A DNA stretch of 64,000 nt. Origin: Ruminococcus sp. GTDB lineage: Bacteria > Bacillota > Clostridia > Oscillospirales > Ruminococcaceae. Location: contig NZ_JAFUAG010000034.1 in the NCBI RefSeq assembly GCF_017464355.1, positions 1 to 64,000 on the forward strand, in the 5' to 3' direction. Both the position numbers and the translations under genes were made by a program. The notes under the pieces were generated by a model. The model was not told where the DNA came from. It saw only the letters and a list, made by a program, of their open reading frames with translations, and did not search any database. Positions 26,509 to 36,028 of this stretch are shown here, in pieces; positions within the stretch are counted from its first letter, which is position 1; each line of letters starts with the position of its first letter.

Positions 26509-28221
26509 ATGAATAAAACGATCAAATGGCTCAGCGATGTGCCCGGCAGGAAGAAGGGGTATATCGCTGCACTTATGCTTGTACAGGCACTTAACGGCGC
26601 AAGCGGCGTGCTTTATGCGCTTTTTCTGCGCAATATCGTGGACAGCGCTGTATCTCATGACAGTACAAAATTCTGGATAGATGTGATACTGATAGTGCTG
26701 CTGGTATCAGCACAGATAGCCATGCGTGCTGTTATACGCTGGCTGAACGAGTTATCAAGAGCAGAATTTGAAAATATTTTCAAAAAACGGCTCATGCAGA
26801 ACATACTGCATAAGGACTTTTCCACTGTAAACGCAGTACATTCGGGCGAATGGCTGAACAGGCTGACCAACGACACGACTGTCGTGGCAAACAGCTACGT
26901 GGATATCCTGCCGGGCATGGCGGGAATGGTGGTCAAACTGATAAGTGCGCTGGTGATGATAATCGCCCTTGACCCCCGTTTTGCCATGCTGATCATTCCC
27001 GGAGGGATAATTCTCGGGATACTGACCTACGCCTTTCGGAAAAAGCTGAAAAGACTCCACAAGAACGTTCAGGAAAAGGACGGCAAGCTCAGGATATTCC
27101 TTCAGGAACGTATTGCCAGCCTTATGATAATACGAGCCTTTGCCACTGAGGAACAGACCGAGAGCGAAGCTTGTGAAAAAATGAGTGACCACAAAAAGGC
27201 CCGCATGAAAAGGCTGCGTTTTTCAAACCTGTGCAACATAGGTTTTGCGGTGGCCATGGACGGTATGTACATTTTCGGTGCAGTCTACTGCGGGTACAGC
27301 ATTCTTCATGACGCTATCTCCTTTGGTACACTGACTGCCATAACCCAGCTTATCTCGCAGATACAATCACCCTTTGCGAACATCAGCGGCTATCTGCCTA
27401 AGTTTTATGCTATGACGGCCAGTGCTGAACGACTTATGGAGATCGAACGGTTCGAGGACGAAGGTAAAACTCCCCTGCCCCTTGGCGAGGTAAAGTCTTT
27501 CTACGAAGACAGCCTGCAAAGTTTCGGGCTCAGGAATGCTGAGTTCACCTATTATCCCAATGTGGAGAACATCGATGCACTCACCAAAGACGACCAGCCT
27601 ACTGTGCTTGACAACATCAGCGTTGAGATACGCAAAGGTGAATTTGTGGCATTCACAGGGCACAGCGGCTGCGGCAAATCCACCGTGCTGAAACTTATGA
27701 TGAGCATATACAAGCTTGACAAGGGCGAACGATACATAACTAACCATTCCGATGAGTCCCAAAAATTAGACAGCAAATGGCACAGGCTGTTTGCATATGT
27801 ACCTCAGGGAAATCAGCTTATGTCGGGAACGATACGCGAAGTTATCACCTTTGCGGATAAGTCCCGTTCAGGGGATGATGAAAGCATCAGGCAGGCATTG
27901 AAAATAGCCTGCGCCGATGATTTTGTTTTTGAGCTTGATAACGGTGTTGACACCCTGCTGGGTGAAAGGGGCACAGGCCTTTCGGAGGGACAGATGCAGC
28001 GAATTGCAGTGGCCAGGGCAGTTTTCTCGGAGAACCCTGTGCTTCTGCTGGACGAAGCTACCTCCGCCCTGGACGAAAAGACAGAGAAAAAACTGCTTGA
28101 AAATCTCCGCAGCATGACCGACAAGACAGTGCTTATAGTAACCCACCGCCCTGCTGCCCTCGATATCTGTGACAGGATACTTATGTTCAGCGAGGACGGC
28201 ATCAACGAGGTCAAACGATAA
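26509..28221 (+). CDS. ABC exporter (permease-ATPase half transporter) of the RiPP cluster
   Basis: This 570-residue half-transporter has six helices (about 15-310) followed by one ATPase domain: Walker A GHSGCGKST, signature LSEGQMQRIA and Walker B VLLLDEATS. It has no N-terminal C39 peptidase, so a leader would have to be removed by another protein, for which the S26-like neighbour is a candidate. It is the last gene of the operon and is followed by a terminator. It probably works as a homodimer to export the matured peptide. Confidence 0.9.
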   Translation: MNKTIKWLSDVPGRKKGYIAALMLVQALNGASGVLYALFLRNIVDSAVSHDSTKFWIDVILIVLLVSAQIAMRAVIRWLNELSRAEFENIFKKRLMQNILHKDFSTVNAVHSGEWLNRLTNDTTVVANSYVDILPGMAGMVVKLISALVMIIALDPRFAMLIIPGGIILGILTYAFRKKLKRLHKNVQEKDGKLRIFLQERIASLMIIRAFATEEQTESEACEKMSDHKKARMKRLRFSNLCNIGFAVAMDGMYIFGAVYCGYSILHDAISFGTLTAITQLISQIQSPFANISGYLPKFYAMTASAERLMEIERFEDEGKTPLPLGEVKSFYEDSLQSFGLRNAEFTYYPNVENIDALTKDDQPTVLDNISVEIRKGEFVAFTGHSGCGKSTVLKLMMSIYKLDKGERYITNHSDESQKLDSKWHRLFAYVPQGNQLMSGTIREVITFADKSRSGDDESIRQALKIACADDFVFELDNGVDTLLGERGTGLSEGQMQRIAVARAVFSENPVLLLDEATSALDEKTEKKLLENLRSMTDKTVLIVTHRPAALDICDRILMFSEDGINEVKR

Positions 28222-28236
28222 GGTCTATAAAACAAG

Positions 28237-28266
28237 ACAGCCTGCTGTTTAAACAGCAGGCTGTTT
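28237..28266 (+). terminator. Terminator of the RiPP operon
   Basis: ACAGCCTGCTGTTT and AAACAGCAGGCTGT form a perfect 14-bp stem followed by TTTATT. Confidence 0.85.
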
Positions 28267-28284
28267 TATTATGCCTCGCCACGA

Positions 28285-28433
28285 AAAAAATCAGGCAGCC
28301 GAAGCTGCCTGATTTCAGGATATATCAAATTGAGATATTACCTTTTGAATGTAAGTTCTCACTTAAAGTAATTGACCGCATTCTCAGAGAAGTAGTACTG
28401 AGCCTCGTTCATCTTCTGGAGGATCTGGGTCTT
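28285..28433. repeat. 149-bp near-identical 3'-end repeat, copy B (with minus-strand terminator)
   Basis: This is the counterpart of 19628-19776. The hairpin AAATCAGGCAGC/GCTGCCTGATTT (28288-28315) with a minus-strand U-run terminates the giant surface gene. The remainder is spacer plus the last ~25 codons. Confidence 0.85.
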
Positions 28434-31400
28434 AGCACTGGGATTAGCCTTCTCGCTGATAGACTTGAAGTAGTCGTTCAGCTGATACCCGCCAATAACA
28501 GTTGCATCGCCGATCACAACACCGTAAGCATTCGCCTTGTTGACGTACTTTGCGGCGATAGATGCAGACTCGATATAAATCTCGCTTCCACTCTTTGCTA
28601 CGGTAAATTTACCACTCTGCATCTTCATGGTGGAACCGTACTTTTCGAGCGCTTCATCAACTGTCATGTCAACGGGCTTGAAGTAATGACGTATCTTTGT
28701 TCCCGAAGTCTGTATCAGCGATGAACCTGTATACTTGAGTTCAATGTTTGCAGCTTCAAGCTGAGCATTTACTGCATCGTAAGTGATCAGTTCTCTGTCA
28801 GCCAGCATTTCATTGTAGTCTGTCAGGTTTTCTCTTGCGTATGCTCTCTGAGCTTCAGTCAGGAACTCGTCAGCATATTCGCTTTCGATGTTGTTGTAGT
28901 TGAAGTACTTCTGCGCCTGTGTGCCGAACTCTACCATATTGATAAGCATCTTCCTGAGGTCTTCATTCTTGGTCTTATCAATGGTGGTCTTTGCGTATTC
29001 GACTATCGAATATTCTTCTTCTATAACAGGCTCTTCCTCGCCTTCAACGTATACTTCCAGTTTGACATTATCGCTCATCTGATATGCATACATTTCCAGC
29101 TGGAACTTGAATTCGTCATATCCCACATTGTACTGGCACGCACCTGCGCTTGCAGGAGCAACGTTCTCAATAACTTCGGTCACAACCTCGCCCTTCTTGT
29201 TGTCATAGTGCTTCGTAGTGAACTTAGCTGTTACCGCCTTATCACCGTAGTCCTTCATATCTACGTAGAAGTTCAGTTTGATAGGGCCGTCAAGTGTCAG
29301 GGAATGTCCATCCACCTTCGCCTCAACAGCATTCTCCTCAACTGTCCAGGTGAGCATTACTTCACCGGTGTAGTTGCCGTCTTCCTTAGCCTTCAGGAAT
29401 ATCTTGTACTCGCCGGGCTTTTCAGCAACGTCCTCAGACTTATCGGTGTCGATCTCGTAGTCAACGTCCTTGGTAAGCTCGGTAACTATGTCGGGAGTGA
29501 TCTCAGCAGTTGAACCTGCTGTGATCTTTGAAACGGGTATGCTGAACATATCCTCTGTGAGAGTTATCTTGCCTACTGACAGTGTACCTGTGAGGTCATT
29601 CTCAAGCTTGTAGTTGGGGTTGCTTATCTCGACATCAGCCACTGCTGCTGTCATGTCATAATTGCCTACAGCTCTGTGCTCTGCGCCGTCTTCAAGTTCG
29701 GGAAGTTTCAGTTTCTTTACAGTTACTTCCACTTCGTCGCCTTCGATAGCGCCTGTTACGTTCTCGACCTCTGCAGTGGTGGGATCCTCTGCGCCGTAGT
29801 CGATAGTTATATCCTTAAGCTGAGCTGTCAGGGTCTTCTGCCCAATGGTGAACTCTGCTTCAAAGGTCTTGCTCTCGTAGCCTTCAGCTTCAAGTGTAGC
29901 CTTGACAGTATAGCTGCCTGCGTTTACAGGAGCCTCGCTGCCTATGGACTCGCCTGCTTCGTTGAAGAACTCGTAAGAAACTGCGGTATCTGCGGGGTCG
30001 CTGTCCTTAGTTACAAGCTCATAATCAAGGGTGTCGCCATAGGTCACTTCGTCAACTTCGTAATCTCTGTCAGCAAAAGCGTTGTCAACTATGCTCCAGT
30101 CGATGTAAGCTGTGCCTACAAAGTTATTCTGGCCTCTGAGCTGAGTATTGTAGGTGCCGACATTGGAAGCGCTCTTGTTGCCACTCTTGTGAGCGTAATC
30201 AATTGCATATGTCAGGGTGCCGTCCGCGTCTTCCTTCCAGACATTACCTGCATAGGTCAGGGTAAGCAGACCTGCGTCCTTCTCTATCCAGTATTCTTCG
30301 CCTGTGTAGATGAACTTGCCGTCGTCCTTGACGGTTATGGTAACAAGCTGCTCGTCGCTGATGTCAACGGGATCAACGATAAACTTAGCATCTTCCGCAA
30401 GTGTTACGTTGTAGTTATTGTATGCTTCGTTAGTCGTGGGGATAACCAGCTTGTAGCCGTACCTACCTACAACACCCTTATCCGCTGCATAAGCGTCATC
30501 TGCGTCGAGCAGATCCTCGCCATTGAAGATACCGTCCTTTTCGGCTGCTGCGGTAGCCCCTGTTACGGTATACTCATGATCAAAGTCGGTTTTACCATCG
30601 GTAGAACCGTAGGTTACCTTGGTCATCTTAGGTGTGATGATCACGTTTGCCTTGTTGATCTCAAACTGAGCAACAGAGCTTGCAGCCTCAAAGTTAGCGG
30701 TAGCAGCTGTGCTTACCTCTACCCAGTACTTGCCTGCGTTCTTGGGAGCAGCTTCAAGAGCAGCACCCTTTGCGTCGTTATTGTCAGCGTAGAACTTAAG
30801 TGTAAACTCCTCAGAGTCGGTATTGCCGTTAGTAACATTGAAATCAGTCTTGTCAACTGCTTCGCCGTCATAGGTGATAGTTCCATTGACTGCTATTTCC
30901 AGAGCAGGAACGACCGATGTGATCTTATAGGTCTTAGTAACAGTGCCTGTGTAGTTGCCCTGACCTGTTACAGTTACTGTATATTCGCCTGCATTGGTGC
31001 TATCGGGGATATCCAGGCTGTAGGTCTTATCGCCTGCTTCAATAACCGAACCATTATAGCCCTTAACTGTTACTTCGGGCTGCTGAACTGAGCCATTGAA
31101 ATCAAATGCAGCCTTGTTAAGACTTACATCATCATCTTTGAGCCGACGTGCTTCAACTGTAAGCTGATACTTTCCTTCTTCGATATCGGAGATCTTAGGC
31201 TGAACAGCGATAGTGTAGTTGTTAGCTGCAGCATTGTAAGCCTCTATAGCCTCTGCATCTGCTTCGATGTCATAAGTACCTACATCGTCGCCTGCTTCGT
31301 AGTCTACTGTGAAGATATCGCCGAAATCATCCGAATCGCCGTATGCAACTTCGTCATCTACAATATTGTAATCAAGAACAAAGTCTTCACCGAATTCAAT

Positions 31401-34400
31401 TGTTTCCTCGATGGGCTTAACATTCAGTGCCTTCTTGTTGATGACAAGCTTACCTGTAACAGATGTTATGTTGTAGTTTTTGTTGGTAGTGCTTGCTGTA
31501 ACAGTATAGCCTTCCTCATTTGCTTTCAGACAACGGTTTTCTGTACTGTAGTATTCCTGGCTAAGACTACCTATTTCTATTTCGACTACATCTTCTCCTA
31601 CAGCACCTACAACAGTAGGTTCAAGATTTCTCTTAAGATCATCATACTCACTTATGTCGCCGTAGGTGAATTCCTTGTTTGTCAGGGAAACGGTCACGTC
31701 CTTAGGTGTGATCTTGAAGGTGCCTTCAAGGTCCTTAGCAAGGTAGTTCTTGGTAGCGGGTATGTGTGCTACTACCTTGTAGCTGCCTGCATCAACAGGT
31801 GCTGTATTAAGAGGAACCTGCTCATTGTCACCGATCTTATAGTAATCATAAGTGATCTGTGTGCCTTCGTTCAGGGTCTCGGGGGCAGTTGCATCGACAG
31901 AGATAGCCTGTCCGTCATAGGTCTTGGTGTCGTCGGTGGTCTCTTCGGTGCCGTTGATCTTCAGCTTGCTGATATCATTTTCAATATTGCCGATAGACCA
32001 GTTCAGTTCTGCAGAGCCCTTATAGTTGCCCTGACCTGTTACCTTAACGGTATAGTCGCCTGTATCGGTAGCCTTGGAAGTGCTGTTCTCGGTATCGATA
32101 ACGAAATCGGTATCCTTCACAAGTGCCTTATTATCCAGCTTGGGCTCAGTGCCTTCGACCTTTACCTCATGCTCATTCTTGTCATAGGTGATCTTGTTGT
32201 CGGCGCTCAGACCTTCGCCTGTCAGTTTCAGTTCAGCCTTAGAGATATCCTTGGGTTCGATAGTGAAGGACTGCCTAAATGCCAGGGTCGATCCGTCCAT
32301 AGGAAGTTCTGCCTTGACAATATAGTTGCCTGCGTTAACGGGCTTTTCACTCGTCCAGTTGATGACAGTGCTGTCCGATGTGCCTTCATTATCGGTAACA
32401 TTCTGGTAGAGTTTTTCTGCAAGGCCTGCAACATCAATGTCATCGACCATGTTAACTATCTCGGGTTCAAACTGATCGCCATAGGTCAGCTTTCCTTCTT
32501 CAACAGGGTCAACAGGTACTATCTCAAGTTTAGCTACTTCCTCAGGCTCAGAGTTAATTATATTCAGATCCTGACGATACAGAATGTTCTCGGTGTTAGT
32601 GTACCTGTAGTTGACATCGTGGTCTACCTTTATCTCGTTGACAGGCTGATCCAGAACGGACAGATCAAGAGTGTATACCTTAAGCCCGTTCTTAGTGCCC
32701 GAGGTAACAGCGTCCTCAGGTATACCCTCAAAGGTAAGAGTACCCTTGGTCATTATCTTGCACTGGCCTGCAGGGTCGATACCTACAACATAGTTGTCGG
32801 GAACATCAGTGCCGTTCACCTGGAGTTCCAGACCGAGATCCTTAACTTCGGTCAGGTCGAGCCTGGTGTTTATAGTTGCAGTTACAGAACCTATTTCGGA
32901 GTCAATATAGTCATCACTGCTCCATTCAGCGGTTCCTGCCTTGTAGTTAATGGTGTACTTGCCTGCGTTACAAACCTCAAAGTCGGAAGAATACTCGTAC
33001 CATTCATCACCTGTGCTGGGCTTGTACAGCATAACACCGGGGGAAGCGGAACCCAAGCTTTCAAGGAGGTCATGATATCCACCGTCGTATATAATGCCTT
33101 CTGCTGCTGTAGGTGCTTCACTGACCTTTGCCTTTATGCAAACCTTGTATAAAGTCTCACCGTTTTCTTTGATCTCCTTTATGCCGCGGTCATATCCGTC
33201 ATAACTTTCATCAGCTAAAAAGCGATCTTCAGGTATATATTTGAAAATACCTTCATAGATACAGAACTCGCCATCATCTGAAGTAAACAAACGTTCATTG
33301 ACACGGATCTTACTTCCACGAATCTTAATAATACCGTTATTCTTCGAGGTCAAATAACCATCTATGGTGCAGTCTTTGATATTCAGTTTAGTATGGCTTT
33401 CGATATTGGCTTCAACATTACCACCGCTTATAGTGATCTCATCTTGTGAGTTGATAATGATTTCCCCGGTATATGAAGCGCTCTCATCAACATCTATAGT
33501 ATTACCATTAAGGTCGATCACAGCACCCTTGGTGAGTTCAACGTTATCTTCACCAATAGTAAAAGTACCGTTTTCATCAAACTTAAGGTAGCTGCCCGAA
33601 GCATAATCACCGTCGTTGAACAGTTTCAGGTCATCAAGCGAGGTTATCAGGTAGGGGCTTTCTTCTGTGCCTTCGCCTTCAAGGGTGGCTTCGGCTACAA
33701 CATCATTGCCGTCATCGTCAGTGGTACGCTCATACCCGTCAGCGATGTACTTATCATATTCAGGATCAATGCCGTCCTCAAACGTACCGCCTTTTATGAT
33801 CACATCATCATCACTAACATTTTCTTCATTGATATTGAGTGCAGTGAAATATCCACCGTTAATAGTTGCCGTACCATCGTCAATATCAGGTGCGTCGAAA
33901 TAACCACCGTTTATAGTAACATCACCGGTATTTGTAAGACCCTGTATCGCACCTTTATTGATAATGAGCGTACCGGAGTTTTCTATATGGATAAGACTGC
34001 CAAGACTGTCAGAGTAAGAATCGTCCGTGCCTTCAGGGACGCTGCTGTCGTTGACAGTAAGTGATACACCCTCAGGAACAACGATATGCTCACCGCCTGA
34101 ACCTGTCTCGCAAACCTCTATCCAGGAACCGTTAAGGTCGAGGACAGTATCTTTATTGAATACAAAGTCTTCGGGTTCGGGAAGATTTATTCCCGTTTTA
34201 TTATTCCCTTCATCATAAGGGGGATCAAGCTTTATATAGATATCACCGTTTTCGCCGTAGTCGCTGTCGGGGTCGTTGTACAGCGCCAGGTCATCAAAAG
34301 AGGTTATGATGTAGGGGTTTTCTTCTGTGCCTTCGCCTTCAAGGGTGGTCTGCTGCTGGCTGTCAGCAACAACATTAAATACATAAGGGTCTTCACTTGT

Positions 34401-35276
34401 GCCGCTGCCTGATACTACGAATTCGGAAGCTTCGAGAGTAGAGTCAGTATTACCTGTGTTTATTACATTACAGTTGCTCAGTGAAGGCATGATAACAAAA
34501 AGCCAACCCCAACCATAATCTTCCGTGTAATCCTTTCCCGTAAGATAAACAAAGCTATTGGCAGGCAGGGTCAATTTATCCTTATTTGCCATACCATAAA
34601 CGGCAATATACACATCATTGTCAGTATTGTTCTTAAGAACATCACCGACCTTGTATCTTGCGCCGTCGGCAATATTCACGGTATCGGCGGCAACGACAGT
34701 ATAGATGTGATCTTCGTTGTTAAAAACAATACCACAGCCTTCGGCTAACGTAAAGCCGCTGTATTCCGATAAGTATCCATACTGACCGCCGGATATGTTC
34801 CAAGTACCACCATTATTAGACACATCATAAAATGTGCCGCCAGCAGTGTTAACTGTTCCGCTTCTGATATTTAACCTTCCATAAAGTATACCGGTTTTCT
34901 CAGCACTGTTATCTGTTATCGTTAGGGTATTACCGCTTTCGATATAACCATCTTCCACTCTAAACCTTTCAACAGTAAGTGTATGCCCATTCAGGTCGAT
35001 AGTTATATCACCTGCACATTCAGATAAATACAGATCGACACTGTCAGATATGGAAATATCATTCTCGAGCCTATAGGTTTTGTCTGATTGTGCTGAAGCA
35101 TTTTGAATAGCAGCAACAAAATCAGATTCTGACATTTCGGTCGAATCCGCATTAGCCACAATATTCGTTCTGAACACATCTACCACAGGCTGTACGGGCA
35201 CAGCACCGCCAACAACAAGCACTGCACATACACCTGCTACCAATCTCTTGAGATCATGGGATAAATTTCTAGCCAT
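28359..35276 (-). CDS. Giant secreted protein with pectate-lyase-like and MBG/Ig-like repeats
   Basis: This 2,305-residue protein has an atypical long signal peptide (MARNLSHDLKRLVAGVCAVL, then VVGGAVPVQP). A repeat-rich beta-helix-like region fills about 45-700, with GEGTEENPYIITSFDDL- and GEGTEESPYLITSLDDL-like modules and runs of WNISGGQYG and ITINGGYF. From about 900 to 2,000 lie MBG/YDG-type Ig repeats (TYDKNEHEV, GDYTVKVTGQGNYKG, GEYTVTVTGQGNYTG). The last ~100 residues form a domain shared with the decayed paralogue, ending SENAVNYFK. There is no dockerin, LPXTG or SLH motif, so the attachment mode is unknown; the C-terminal domain is a candidate. It probably acts outside the cell as an adhesin. 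A 27-codon leader ORF overlaps its ATG, and one terminator follows. Confidence 0.88.
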   Translation of the reverse strand: MARNLSHDLKRLVAGVCAVLVVGGAVPVQPVVDVFRTNIVANADSTEMSESDFVAAIQNASAQSDKTYRLENDISISDSVDLYLSECAGDITIDLNGHTLTVERFRVEDGYIESGNTLTITDNSAEKTGILYGRLNIRSGTVNTAGGTFYDVSNNGGTWNISGGQYGYLSEYSGFTLAEGCGIVFNNEDHIYTVVAADTVNIADGARYKVGDVLKNNTDNDVYIAVYGMANKDKLTLPANSFVYLTGKDYTEDYGWGWLFVIMPSLSNCNVINTGNTDSTLEASEFVVSGSGTSEDPYVFNVVADSQQQTTLEGEGTEENPYIITSFDDLALYNDPDSDYGENGDIYIKLDPPYDEGNNKTGINLPEPEDFVFNKDTVLDLNGSWIEVCETGSGGEHIVVPEGVSLTVNDSSVPEGTDDSYSDSLGSLIHIENSGTLIINKGAIQGLTNTGDVTINGGYFDAPDIDDGTATINGGYFTALNINEENVSDDDVIIKGGTFEDGIDPEYDKYIADGYERTTDDDGNDVVAEATLEGEGTEESPYLITSLDDLKLFNDGDYASGSYLKFDENGTFTIGEDNVELTKGAVIDLNGNTIDVDESASYTGEIIINSQDEITISGGNVEANIESHTKLNIKDCTIDGYLTSKNNGIIKIRGSKIRVNERLFTSDDGEFCIYEGIFKYIPEDRFLADESYDGYDRGIKEIKENGETLYKVCIKAKVSEAPTAAEGIIYDGGYHDLLESLGSASPGVMLYKPSTGDEWYEYSSDFEVCNAGKYTINYKAGTAEWSSDDYIDSEIGSVTATINTRLDLTEVKDLGLELQVNGTDVPDNYVVGIDPAGQCKIMTKGTLTFEGIPEDAVTSGTKNGLKVYTLDLSVLDQPVNEIKVDHDVNYRYTNTENILYRQDLNIINSEPEEVAKLEIVPVDPVEEGKLTYGDQFEPEIVNMVDDIDVAGLAEKLYQNVTDNEGTSDSTVINWTSEKPVNAGNYIVKAELPMDGSTLAFRQSFTIEPKDISKAELKLTGEGLSADNKITYDKNEHEVKVEGTEPKLDNKALVKDTDFVIDTENSTSKATDTGDYTVKVTGQGNYKGSAELNWSIGNIENDISKLKINGTEETTDDTKTYDGQAISVDATAPETLNEGTQITYDYYKIGDNEQVPLNTAPVDAGSYKVVAHIPATKNYLAKDLEGTFKITPKDVTVSLTNKEFTYGDISEYDDLKRNLEPTVVGAVGEDVVEIEIGSLSQEYYSTENRCLKANEEGYTVTASTTNKNYNITSVTGKLVINKKALNVKPIEETIEFGEDFVLDYNIVDDEVAYGDSDDFGDIFTVDYEAGDDVGTYDIEADAEAIEAYNAAANNYTIAVQPKISDIEEGKYQLTVEARRLKDDDVSLNKAAFDFNGSVQQPEVTVKGYNGSVIEAGDKTYSLDIPDSTNAGEYTVTVTGQGNYTGTVTKTYKITSVVPALEIAVNGTITYDGEAVDKTDFNVTNGNTDSEEFTLKFYADNNDAKGAALEAAPKNAGKYWVEVSTAATANFEAASSVAQFEINKANVIITPKMTKVTYGSTDGKTDFDHEYTVTGATAAAEKDGIFNGEDLLDADDAYAADKGVVGRYGYKLVIPTTNEAYNNYNVTLAEDAKFIVDPVDISDEQLVTITVKDDGKFIYTGEEYWIEKDAGLLTLTYAGNVWKEDADGTLTYAIDYAHKSGNKSASNVGTYNTQLRGQNNFVGTAYIDWSIVDNAFADRDYEVDEVTYGDTLDYELVTKDSDPADTAVSYEFFNEAGESIGSEAPVNAGSYTVKATLEAEGYESKTFEAEFTIGQKTLTAQLKDITIDYGAEDPTTAEVENVTGAIEGDEVEVTVKKLKLPELEDGAEHRAVGNYDMTAAVADVEISNPNYKLENDLTGTLSVGKITLTEDMFSIPVSKITAGSTAEITPDIVTELTKDVDYEIDTDKSEDVAEKPGEYKIFLKAKEDGNYTGEVMLTWTVEENAVEAKVDGHSLTLDGPIKLNFYVDMKDYGDKAVTAKFTTKHYDNKKGEVVTEVIENVAPASAGACQYNVGYDEFKFQLEMYAYQMSDNVKLEVYVEGEEEPVIEEEYSIVEYAKTTIDKTKNEDLRKMLINMVEFGTQAQKYFNYNNIESEYADEFLTEAQRAYARENLTDYNEMLADRELITYDAVNAQLEAANIELKYTGSSLIQTSGTKIRHYFKPVDMTVDEALEKYGSTMKMQSGKFTVAKSGSEIYIESASIAAKYVNKANAYGVVIGDATVIGGYQLNDYFKSISEKANPSAKTQILQKMNEAQYYFSENAVNYFK

Positions 35277-35359
35277 TAAAGATCACCATTCCTTTCTAAA
35301 CCATACGCTACGTTTGCCACGAAACACGCAGCTACATTCGATAAGATCTTACTATTCAT
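35276..35359 (-). CDS. 27-residue leader peptide overlapping the giant gene
   Basis: ATG 35359 follows a perfect AGGAGG. The ORF ends in TAA overlapping the giant gene's ATG (TAATG). The product has ILSNVAACFVANVAYGLER, matching the leader ORF at 20924-21007 at about 17 of 27 positions with identical length. The giant gene has no strong ribosome binding site of its own beyond AAAGGA inside this ORF, so it is likely translated by termination-reinitiation. Confidence 0.65.
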   Translation of the reverse strand: MNSKILSNVAACFVANVAYGLERNGDL

Positions 35360-35406
35360 ATCGATTTCCTCCTGTTTTAAAAATTTAACAAAAAAGTGTC
35401 CCGCAG

Positions 35407-35496
35407 TTATACACCGCATGACGCCAGATCAACATTTTTCTCACAAAAGGCAGAACCGGATATAATAATTAACCAATTGTTGTGTATATTGCACAT
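35407..35496 (-). CDS. 29-residue small ORF in the giant gene's leader
   Basis: ATG 35496 follows AAAGGAGG at nine bases. The product begins MCNIHNNWLIIISGSAF and has three Cys. No homologue is recognised, and it does not match the 34-codon ORF of the paralogue's leader, although the position is equivalent. It may be a regulatory leader peptide. Confidence 0.4.
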   Translation of the reverse strand: MCNIHNNWLIIISGSAFCEKNVDLASCGV

Positions 35497-35557
35497 ATCA
35501 GGGATCCTCCTTTTGTTAGCTTTTACAGAATGTTCACACACTCTTCTTATATGATTT

Positions 35558-35586
35558 ATTATATCACAGAACTGTCACACTGTCAA
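35558..35586 (-). promoter_or_regulatory. Sigma-A promoter of the giant surface gene
   Basis: TTGACA (35581-35586) and TATAAT (35558-35563) are perfect, with a 17-bp spacer, giving a ~275-nt leader. Confidence 0.85.
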
Positions 35587-35950
35587 GGGCGGGTCAATTT
35601 ATTTGTGAATATTTACCAAGAGTTTTATGTAATATGCATAACACAAACCTCCGACACCCCGCCAAAGCCGCCAAAATACGGCTTTTCAGCAAAACAGGTA
35701 TGCAACTGAACAATTGTATTTTAGCACATTTGTCATACCATTTCAAGAATTTGTGCCAATATGGCAAGTCATTCACAGTTTAGTAAAGTGTTTTAATATT
35801 TAATTCATTTAAATAATTGCACTGCCCCGCTGAAACTTCCCGATTTTATATAGTATAGCATAATATGGCTTGAAATCAGGTAAACAATGTGTTATAATAC
35901 TTGCAAACAAAGTCAGGATAAAAATTTCGGAAAATTTTTTTGAAAACTTT

Positions 35951-35979
35951 AAAACCTTTTTTCACCCTGCGACATCTAA
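35951..35979 (+). promoter_or_regulatory. ECF-type promoter of the sigma-factor operon
   Basis: AAAACCTTTT (35951-35960) and GCGACATCTAA (ATCTAA at 35974-35979) have the same 23-nt phase as the two sites before the dockerin gene at 38081 and 38194. It resembles ECF promoters (AAC in the -35 region, CGTC/ATCTA in the -10 region) and probably marks autoregulation. Confidence 0.7.
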
Positions 35980-36028
35980 TTAGCAGAACACTCAAGAGAA
36001 AGTGTTTCGCAAAGGAGATGAGTTCGCT

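Larger units (their letters stand above)
35375..35950. other. Intergenic region with leader and divergent promoters
   Basis: It holds the minus-strand promoter of the giant gene (35558-35586), a 29-codon ORF in its leader (35407-35496) and an AT-rich stretch before the sigma-factor operon. A TATAAT at 35892-35897 may be a second, vegetative promoter for that operon, without a convincing -35 box. Confidence 0.5.

Noticed and set aside
23366-28266. Lasso-peptide cluster of the paeninodin type
   Set aside because: PqqD, kinase-like and ABC genes fit, but the asparagine-synthetase-like cyclase and transglutaminase-like B2 protease are missing, and the peptide lacks a recognisable lasso core.
29676-33152. 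Two long plus-strand frames (471 and 462 codons) inside the giant surface gene
   Set aside because: They are antisense shadows of a repeat-rich coding sequence, have no ribosome binding sites or recognisable domains, and contain abnormal runs of Cys and Val.
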